NCBI GenBank assembly: GCA_016290695.1
Contig: JAEEUX010000057.1
Span: 1-11,719, forward strand
From: Oscillospiraceae bacterium
GTDB lineage: Bacteria; Bacillota; Clostridia; Oscillospirales; Oscillospiraceae
Length of the DNA stretch: 11,719 nucleotides
Direction: 5' to 3'
Shown here: positions 1-5,023 of the stretch, one piece after another
Numbering within the stretch: the first letter of the stretch is position 1
Layout of the letters: each line of letters starts with the position of its first letter
The notes under the pieces: generated by a model
The model's input: the letters and a program-made list of their open reading frames with translations, nothing else
Told to the model about the DNA's origin: nothing
Database searches by the model: none
Program-made: the position numbers and the translations under genes

Positions 1-61
1 ACTTTGTGTATTGCCGAGTATTTTTGGACGATATGACGGAATATTCTGCAAGTAAGATATG

Positions 62-83
62 TGCCGGGAATTATGCGGTGTTG
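62..83 (+). repeat. Direct repeat copy A (upstream of ABC exporter)
   Basis: A 22-base segment beginning TGCCGGGAATTATGCGG recurs at 209-230 with 20 of 22 bases identical. Its core GAATTATGCGGTGTTG recurs at 2720-2735 with 15 of 16 identical. No gene explains it. It may be a short dispersed intergenic repeat. Its function is unknown. Confidence 0.55.
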
Positions 84-106
84 TCCTTATTAAACGCTTT
101 AAAAGA

Positions 107-168
107 TTTGCCTCATGCTTTGTTCTCGTCTCTGCCGGGCGACAGCCCGGCGAGTAAGGAGAGGCAAA
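107..168. repeat. Nested inverted repeat / potential RNA hairpin
   Basis: Outer arms TTTGCCTC (107-114) and GAGGCAAA (161-168) are exact reverse complements. The centre holds a second perfect stem, GCCGGGC (134-140) and GCCCGGC (145-151), closing a four-base GACA loop. No U-tract follows on either strand, so it is not a standard terminator. It lies between repeat copies A and B. It could be the core of a small palindromic repeat element or a structured leader of the ABC gene. Confidence 0.5.
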
Positions 169-208
169 AGCGCCGAAAATATCCGCTGTGCTGCGGGTAC
201 GTATAGGC

Positions 209-230
209 TGCCGGGAATTGTGCGGCGTTG
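209..230 (+). repeat. Direct repeat copy B (immediately upstream of ABC exporter)
   Basis: This segment differs from copy A (62-83) at only two positions, both transitions. It ends about 17 bases before the ribosome binding site of the ABC gene (AAGGAGGGAGG, 247-257), so it lies in the probable 5' leader. The sequence just after it is AT-rich and resembles a -10 box. A start of transcription there would fall on the ribosome binding site, so the promoter is probably farther upstream. Confidence 0.55.
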
Positions 231-264
231 CCTTTAATATAGTATAAAGGAGGGAGGACCGAAT

Positions 265-2439
265 ATGGGCTGGTTCGACAAACAGATCCGGCAGCGCAAG
301 GAGAGTGACCGGGATATATTCGAGGACTCCATTATTGAAATGTCGTCCGTCGTACTCGGCAGACGCGTCGCCGACGCTATGCATGACGAGCGGATAATCG
401 CAAAAGCGGCGATAGATGAAATATTAAAATACTACCACTTTAAGCCCGTAGACATTCCCGGGACCGTAAAGGAGCCGGAGGAGCAGCTCGACTATGCGCT
501 TCGCCCCCACGGAATAATGCGCCGCAGCGTCACGCTTTCGGAGGGCTGGTACAAGGCTGCCTTCGGCCCCATAATCGCCGTCCGCAAGGACGACGGGCTG
601 CCCGTGGCGGTTCTGCCGAAGTCCTACGGGGGATATTACTGGCTTGACGGCGCAGGCAATAAAATATCCGCAGGGAAAAAAACCGCGGATCGTCTGGAGA
701 CGGAGGCCGTATGCTTTTATAAGCCGCTGCCTCAACGCAAGCTCGGCGTTCCGGAGCTTTTAAGTTTCATGAAAAGCTGCCTGAACCTGAGCGATTATGC
801 GGCGCTGTTCGTGCTCACGCTTCTGGTGACGTTTACGGGCATGCTCCTGCCGCACATCACAAAGCTTCTGACGGGCTTCGTTCTGAAAAGCGGCAGCGCG
901 CTTATCCTTTGGAGTGCCGCGGCATTTCTGCTTTGTGTCCTCGTCTCCTCTCAGCTTCTTTCGGCTTCACGGGAGCTTGCGATGAACCGCATTCAGATTA
1001 AGGTCGCGCTGCCGATGGAGGCAGCTATGATGATGCGCCTCATGAGCCTTCCCGCCTCGTTCTTCAAAGCCTTCGGTTCCGGCAACCTTGCGACTCGCAG
1101 CGGAGGCATAAACAGATTATGCACGCTTCTCTTCGGCGGCGTTTTTTCGTTCGGCATAACGGCGGTGGCATCCCTTCTGTATATCGGCCAGTTTTTTTCC
1201 TACGCGCCCGCTCTCGCGCTGCCCGCGCTGGCAACGATAGCAGTCACGGCAGCACTAACCCTGCTTACGGGCTTTCTGCGGGCAAAGGAAACGAGAGGTC
1301 TTTTAAAAGAAACTGCCAGAGAAAACAGCATCAGCTTCGCTCTCATTTCCGGCATACAGAAAATCAAGCTCTCCGGTGCGGAAAAACGCATCTTTGCAAA
1401 GTGGGCGCACTGCTACACTCAGGGCGCGGAGATCGAATTTAACCCTCCCCTGTTTTTAAAAATAAGCTCCTCTGTCTTAATGGCGGTTCCGCTGCTCGGC
1501 ATGGTCGCAATATACTATTTCGCAACTCTTTCCAATGTCCCGCCTCCGGCGTATCTCGCGTTCAGCGCCGCCTACGGCGTTGTAACCGGAGCTTTCGGCG
1601 CGTTTGCAGGCATCGTTACCTCGGCGGCACAGATAGGTCCGATTTTGGAAATGGCGGAGCCGATATTGAAAGCCGAGCCGGAAATGTCGGCAGAGAAGGA
1701 GATCGTAACGCGGCTGTCCGGAAGCATCGAGCTGTCCAATGTTTCATTCCGCTATCAAGAGGATATGCCTTATGTCATCAATAATTTGAATTTGACCGTT
1801 AAGTCCGGGGAATATGTCGCCGTCGTCGGCAAAACCGGCTGCGGAAAGTCGACGCTCATACGCCTCCTCCTGGGCTTTGAATCGCCGGAGAAGGGCGCGA
1901 TTTACTATGACCGAAAGGATATGCGTTCGCTTGATCTGCAATCTCTGCGCCGCAAAATGGGCGTAGTAACGCAGGACGGAAACCTTTTTCTCGGCGACAT
2001 TTTTTCAAATATAACCGTCTCCGCTCCGCATCTTACGATGGAGGAAGCCTGGGATGCAGCGGAAAAGGCCGGTATAGCGGACGATATCCGGGCTATGCCC
2101 ATGGAGATGCATACCATTATCGGCGAGGGTCAGGGCGGCATATCCGGCGGGCAGAAGCAGCGCATCATGATAGCCCGCGCCATTGCTCCGAGGCCGAAGA
2201 TACTGCTCTTTGACGAGGCAACAAGCGCACTGGACAACAAGACGCAGAAGCAGATCTCCCATGCGCTGGACGGGCTTAACTGTACACGCATAGTCATCGC
2301 CCACAGGCTTTCGACCATCCAGAACTGTGACCGAATCCTCGTTATGGACGGCGGAAAAATTGTCGAAGAGGGCAATTACGAAACTCTGCTTAAAAAAGGC
2401 GGCTTTTTCGCGGAGCTCGTGGAGCACCAGCGCATTTAA
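265..2439 (+). CDS. NHLM-type bacteriocin/peptide export ABC transporter, permease-ATPase without peptidase domain
   Basis: This 724-residue half-transporter fuses a cytosolic N-terminal region (about 1-165), a membrane domain (hydrophobic segments near 178-197, 212-232, 288-338, 407-455) and an ABC ATPase from about residue 486. The ATPase is intact: Walker A GKTGCGKST (522-530), signature SGGQKQ (627-632), Walker B ILLFDE (646-651), D-loop SALD (654-657) and H-loop His680. The N-terminal region has no C39 Cys/His peptidase. Its stretch 'GLPVAVLPKSYGGYYWLDG', followed by 'FYKPLP', matches what I know of the peptidase-less member of NHLM bacteriocin exporters, which normally pairs with a peptidase-bearing ABC protein and an HlyD-like protein. 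Neither partner is in this window. ATG 265 follows AAGGAGGGAGG with good spacing. A terminator comes after the stop. The cargo is unknown; a modified leader peptide is the family expectation. Confidence 0.85.
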   Translation: MGWFDKQIRQRKESDRDIFEDSIIEMSSVVLGRRVADAMHDERIIAKAAIDEILKYYHFKPVDIPGTVKEPEEQLDYALRPHGIMRRSVTLSEGWYKAAFGPIIAVRKDDGLPVAVLPKSYGGYYWLDGAGNKISAGKKTADRLETEAVCFYKPLPQRKLGVPELLSFMKSCLNLSDYAALFVLTLLVTFTGMLLPHITKLLTGFVLKSGSALILWSAAAFLLCVLVSSQLLSASRELAMNRIQIKVALPMEAAMMMRLMSLPASFFKAFGSGNLATRSGGINRLCTLLFGGVFSFGITAVASLLYIGQFFSYAPALALPALATIAVTAALTLLTGFLRAKETRGLLKETARENSISFALISGIQKIKLSGAEKRIFAKWAHCYTQGAEIEFNPPLFLKISSSVLMAVPLLGMVAIYYFATLSNVPPPAYLAFSAAYGVVTGAFGAFAGIVTSAAQIGPILEMAEPILKAEPEMSAEKEIVTRLSGSIELSNVSFRYQEDMPYVINNLNLTVKSGEYVAVVGKTGCGKSTLIRLLLGFESPEKGAIYYDRKDMRSLDLQSLRRKMGVVTQDGNLFLGDIFSNITVSAPHLTMEEAWDAAEKAGIADDIRAMPMEMHTIIGEGQGGISGGQKQRIMIARAIAPRPKILLFDEATSALDNKTQKQISHALDGLNCTRIVIAHRLSTIQNCDRILVMDGGKIVEEGNYETLLKKGGFFAELVEHQRI

Positions 2440-2471
2440 CGACCGCGTCCTCTCGCGGCGATATCAACAAC

Positions 2472-2521
2472 AAAAAACGCTCTTTCACGGCATAATACAT
2501 CGCTGTGAAGGAGCGTTTTTT
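2472..2521 (+). terminator. Rho-independent terminator of the ABC exporter gene
   Basis: CGCTCTTTCAC (2478-2488) pairs with GTGAAGGAGCG (2505-2515) with one G-U pair, flanked by six A and followed by six T (2516-2521). It lies 33 bases after the ABC stop codon. The A-tract means it could also act on the minus strand. Confidence 0.85.
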
Positions 2522-2620
2522 ATACTATCGTCTTAAGGAAGATTTAATGAATAATTCAAGGAACATTGCCATTCTTTTAACGGTATTGCATAATTAACCA
2601 AAATAGAGGGGGGGATGTCC

Positions 2621-2872
2621 ATGGCGCAAAAATCAAGCAGGCTTTTCGTCGCTTTCATCACAGCGCCGCTGCGCTCGGCGTTCGCCGGAAGCGCGGCGGC
2701 TCATGCGGCCCTGCCTGCTGAATTATGCGGTATTGCTTTAAGTCGGCTCCGGCTATTGTATTTTCAAGCTAAAAGTATTATTATTGAAGTGCCGATTAAA
2801 GCATTGATAATTCAGCGGCGTATTCACGGCACATCAAATATTATAGGCGTGACAGCCGAGGAATACTGCTGA
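2621..2872 (+). CDS. Doubtful small ORF, hypothetical protein
   Basis: An 83-residue frame starts at ATG 2621 (an in-frame ATG also lies at 2615). It is preceded by a G-rich, ribosome-binding-like run, GAGGGGGGG (2606-2614), about six bases from ATG 2621. The product is basic and rich in Ala, Leu and Ile, with a Cys at the very C-terminus (…EEYC). I recognise no domain, signal peptide or leader motif. Against it being real, the frame runs through repeat copy C (2712-2735) and its codon use is unlike neighbouring genes. Its position just after an NHLM exporter makes it worth one check as a cargo candidate, but it does not look like the known nitrile-hydratase-like or Nif11-like leaders. It is most likely a chance ORF in a repeat. 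Confidence 0.2.
   Translation: MAQKSSRLFVAFITAPLRSAFAGSAAAHAALPAELCGIALSRLRLLYFQAKSIIIEVPIKALIIQRRIHGTSNIIGVTAEEYC
2712..2735 (+). repeat. Direct repeat copy C (downstream of ABC exporter)
   Basis: The core GAATTATGCGGTATTG (2720-2735) matches copy A (68-83) at 15 of 16 bases, and the preceding TGCC is also shared with a two-base length difference. With copies A and B, the repeat therefore brackets the ABC exporter gene. Confidence 0.45.
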
Positions 2873-2951
2873 TACGGCGCCCGTACATACCTTACACGCG
2901 TTATTGCGGCAATATATATGCATAGCCTGACGACGCCTATCAGAACACGGT

Positions 2952-2986
2952 TTTGACGGGCAGATTTCCGCCGACATTTCGTCAAA
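2952..2986. repeat. Inverted repeat upstream of the anchored hypothetical gene
   Basis: TTTGACG (2952-2958) and CGTCAAA (2980-2986) are perfect reverse complements separated by 21 bases. They lie about 105-139 bases upstream of ATG 3091. The left arm includes a TTGACG that resembles a -35 box, but I see no good -10 at the right distance. It could be a dyad operator or chance. Confidence 0.25.
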
Positions 2987-3090
2987 CGGCTTGGAAATAC
3001 ACAAAGTATTCCGCCGCGCCGCTTTCAGCGTGTTCAAATTGGCGCCGTCAGACTAACAGCAGCGGGCTTGAATCCGGAGGAGGGCAATCT

Positions 3091-3723
3091 ATGAAAAAAA
3101 GCCGTTTTATATCCGTTCTCTGCCTTATTCTCGGCATAGTAATCGGCGCGGGCGCTATTATCATCTACGACGCGGCGAATTATTCCCATCCGTCCGCAGT
3201 ATACGAAAATGAAAGCCAGCTTACGGATAGGGAAAAGCTCGTTTCTCTCGCCTATGACGCGGCGGGCTATATAAAATCCGGTGATTTTCAGGCTCTTTCC
3301 GAGCTTATTCACCCGGAATACGGGGTTTACGTTTCCCCCTCCGCTACGCTGAACATTTCCTCTAATCGCTGGTTCTCGCAGAAAGCGTTCGCGCGTTTGG
3401 ACGGTGACCGGGAAAGCCTCGTGTGGGGGCTTGAGGGTTCGAGTGAAAAGGAAATAGAATACACGGCGGCGGATTTTTTCTCATACGTTCTCTACAACCG
3501 CGATTACCTGAACGCCCCGGTCATTTCGATAGACCGCGTTGCAAAGCAGGGCAACGCCCTTGAAAACGTGCAGGAGGTCTTTCCCGGCGCGCATTTTGTG
3601 GACCTGTATTTTCCCCCGAACAACCCCGACGACATAGACTGGTCCATCCTTCGCCTTGTGTTTGAAAACTCCGACAAGGAACCTAAGCTCGTCGCAATTA
3701 TACACAGCGAATACACCTATTAA
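3091..3723 (+). CDS. Membrane-anchored extracytoplasmic protein of unknown function
   Basis: This 210-residue protein starts at ATG 3091, chosen because GGAGGAGGG (3076-3084) sits six bases upstream and because residues 1-27 then form a clean KK-start signal anchor with a glycine-rich hydrophobic core. An in-frame ATG at 2953 would bury this signal and has no ribosome binding site. There is no lipobox cysteine, so it is probably held by the uncleaved N-terminal helix with the rest outside the membrane. The external part contains 'ELIHPEYGVYVSP', then 'FFSYVLYNRDYLNAP', 'VFPGAHFVDLYF' and 'DWSILRLVFE'. I recall this spacing from Clostridia secreted proteins of unknown role, possibly an NTF2-like fold; this is not certain. 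It has its own spacer and a hairpin after the stop, so it is probably monocistronic. Confidence 0.8.
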   Translation: MKKSRFISVLCLILGIVIGAGAIIIYDAANYSHPSAVYENESQLTDREKLVSLAYDAAGYIKSGDFQALSELIHPEYGVYVSPSATLNISSNRWFSQKAFARLDGDRESLVWGLEGSSEKEIEYTAADFFSYVLYNRDYLNAPVISIDRVAKQGNALENVQEVFPGAHFVDLYFPPNNPDDIDWSILRLVFENSDKEPKLVAIIHSEYTY

Positions 3724-3742
3724 GCCATAATCAAATGGTAAA

Positions 3743-3777
3743 ACCGCTCATGAACGAGGCCTTCGTCCATGGGCGGT
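3743..3777 (+). terminator. Hairpin after the anchored hypothetical gene, probable terminator
   Basis: ACCGCTCATG (3743-3752) pairs with CATGGGCGGT (3768-3777) with one G-U pair, and ACGA/TCGT pairs extend the stem inside. It lies 20 bases after the stop at 3723. The following T-content is scattered (ATTGTTCG), so the terminator is weaker than the others here. Confidence 0.6.
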
Positions 3778-3816
3778 ATTGTTCGTTATGTTGCACAATT
3801 TTTCTTCGTTTTTTTA

Positions 3817-3829
3817 TCTTAATTTAAGA
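3817..3829. promoter_or_regulatory. Palindrome upstream of the SDR promoter, operator candidate
   Basis: TCTTAATTTAAGA is a perfect odd palindrome (6+1+6) in a very AT-rich segment, about 27 bases before the -35 box. Its position fits an activator or repressor site or an UP-like element. No regulator for it is visible in the window. Confidence 0.35.
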
Positions 3830-3831
3830 AC

Positions 3832-3849
3832 TTTTAGAAATTGCTAAAA
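3832..3849. promoter_or_regulatory. Second inverted repeat upstream of the SDR promoter
   Basis: TTTTAG (3832-3837) and CTAAAA (3844-3849) are reverse complements with a six-base spacer, ending six bases before the -35 box. AT-rich palindromes arise easily by chance, so its regulatory meaning is inferred only from position. Confidence 0.3.
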
Positions 3850-3855
3850 CCCTTA

Positions 3856-3883
3856 TTGATTTTTTCACTAAACAAGGTATAAT
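3856..3883 (+). promoter_or_regulatory. Sigma-A type promoter of the SDR gene
   Basis: The -35 box TTGATT (3856-3861) and a perfect -10 box TATAAT (3878-3883) are 16 bases apart. Transcription would start near 3890, leaving a leader of about 34 bases with the ribosome binding site GGAGGAAG (3909-3916) before ATG 3924. Confidence 0.8.
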
Positions 3884-3923
3884 ACTATTATCTAAATTTA
3901 TTAACTTTGGAGGAAGATTTTAA

Positions 3924-4937
3924 ATGAAAGATTTCAAAGGTAAAATATTATTCGTTACCGGCGGCGCTTCCGGCGCCGGTCTCGGCCAGGCGAAGGTTTT
4001 CGGCCGCGAAGGCATGAAGGTCTGCATTGCCGACGTTCGTCAGGACGCTCTCGATAATGCCGTCAACGAGCTCATCGCTTTCGGCATCAAGAAGGAAGAC
4101 ATTCTCGCCATCAAGGTTGACCTCACGAACCGTGAGGAGTACAAGGCAGCAGCCGACAAGGTCGAAGAGACCTTCGGCGGTCCCCCGCACCTCCTTATCC
4201 AGACCGCCGGCGTTAACTCCTTCGGCCCCATCGAGGCTTCCACCTTCGACGACTTTGACTGGGTCATGGGCGTCTGCCTCAACCACGTCGTAAACGGCCT
4301 TCTCATCTTCGTTCCCCGCATGATCAAGGCTTATGCTCACAAGACTGAGTTCTGGGTCGCCACCACGTCCTCCATGGGCGCTTTCATGGCAGGCTCCGGC
4401 ACCGGCCCGTACAGCGCAGCCAAGGCCGCCGTCAACAACCTCATGTATTCCTACGCCGAGGCTCTCAGACCTTACGGCGCAGGTGCCACCGTTCTTTGCC
4501 CGGGCAACATCAACTCCAACATCGGCAACGCCGAGAAGTATCGTCCGGCAAACCTCAAGAACACCGGCTATCACGTTTCCGAGGGCACCATGGCTCACCT
4601 TCGCAGCGTCCATGCCACGGGCATCGACCCCGTTGAGCTCGCCGAGATCCTCAAGGAAGGTATCGAGAACGGCCGTATCATCGTCCTTCCCGACCACACT
4701 CCCGAGAATCGCGCCGCTCAGCTTCGCGGCCTGAACGCCACCATCGAGGACTATACCCTCACCGCTGCCGAGCGCGACGCGAAGAACGCCGAGCGCATGG
4801 CCGCCATGAGAAAGATGATGGAAGAGGCCGCAAAGAAGGGCGAGAATCCTCCGATGATGTGGAAGGTTCCCGAGGGTGCCGAGGAATTCGGTCATGCACG
4901 CCATGACCTCGACTGGATCGACCAGGCAAGAAAGTAA
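3924..4937 (+). CDS. Short-chain dehydrogenase/reductase (SDR), NAD(P)-dependent, long C-terminal extension
   Basis: This 337-residue oxidoreductase has a classical SDR core. The Rossmann motif TGGASGAG (12-19) binds the dinucleotide, and Asp37 at the end of strand 2 suggests preference for NAD over NADP. The catalytic tetrad is Asn120, Ser150, Tyr163 and Lys167; the Ser-Tyr spacing of 13 and the YxxxK spacing are standard. 'CPGNINSNI' fits the post-catalytic PG motif. The usual NNAG motif is replaced by Gln93-Thr-Ala-Gly. The protein is about 80 residues longer than a typical 250-residue SDR, with a charged, Met- and Ala-rich C-terminal helix region (about 255-310). Its substrate cannot be told from sequence. 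Codons are strongly C-ending (ATC, TTC, AAC, GTC), unlike neighbouring genes, and the promoter and ribosome binding site are near consensus, so high expression is likely. It is monocistronic, with a terminator after the stop. Confidence 0.92.
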   Translation: MKDFKGKILFVTGGASGAGLGQAKVFGREGMKVCIADVRQDALDNAVNELIAFGIKKEDILAIKVDLTNREEYKAAADKVEETFGGPPHLLIQTAGVNSFGPIEASTFDDFDWVMGVCLNHVVNGLLIFVPRMIKAYAHKTEFWVATTSSMGAFMAGSGTGPYSAAKAAVNNLMYSYAEALRPYGAGATVLCPGNINSNIGNAEKYRPANLKNTGYHVSEGTMAHLRSVHATGIDPVELAEILKEGIENGRIIVLPDHTPENRAAQLRGLNATIEDYTLTAAERDAKNAERMAAMRKMMEEAAKKGENPPMMWKVPEGAEEFGHARHDLDWIDQARK

Positions 4938-4980
4938 TTCCCTCTTAACTCTGAGTTCTCCTTTTGTCTTACATATACAA

Positions 4981-5021
4981 GGCAGCGCACGAGTCCGTAT
5001 GGTCTCGTGCGCTGTCTTTTT
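4981..5021 (+). terminator. Strong terminator between the convergent SDR and YhgE-like genes
   Basis: GGCAGCGCACGAG (4981-4993) pairs with CTCGTGCGCTGTC (5004-5016), 13 base pairs including one G-U, around a ten-base loop, followed by five T. It serves the SDR gene on the plus strand. It lies two bases from the YhgE-like stop codon, so it probably also ends the minus-strand operon, though the minus-strand U-tract is weak (CTTGTAT). Confidence 0.88.
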
Positions 5022-5023
5022 AC

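Larger units (their letters stand above)
2522..3090. other. Long intergenic stretch without a convincing gene
   Basis: Between the ABC terminator and the next gene there are about 570 bases. They hold a weak small ORF (2621-2872), a third copy of the leader repeat (2712-2735), a 13-base odd palindrome TATTGCGGCAATA (2902-2914) and an inverted repeat (2952-2986). No tRNA, riboswitch or transposase is recognisable. The mixture of repeat fragments suggests a decayed or repeat-rich spacer. Confidence 0.5.

Noticed and set aside
6..206. Small plus-strand frame in the leader of the ABC gene
   Set aside because: No ribosome binding site, it runs through repeat copy A and the palindrome, and no family is recognisable.
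231..248. Promoter -10-like TATA sequences directly before the ABC gene
   Set aside because: Transcription from there would start on top of the ribosome binding site, leaving no usable leader.
2953..3090. Longer N-terminus for the anchored hypothetical protein
   Set aside because: It lacks a ribosome binding site and would place 46 odd residues ahead of a clear signal anchor that has its own strong site at 3091.
3948..4904. Minus-strand open frame opposite the SDR gene
   Set aside because: It arises from the strong C-ending codon bias of the SDR gene; the product is Gly/Val/Asp-rich without a domain.
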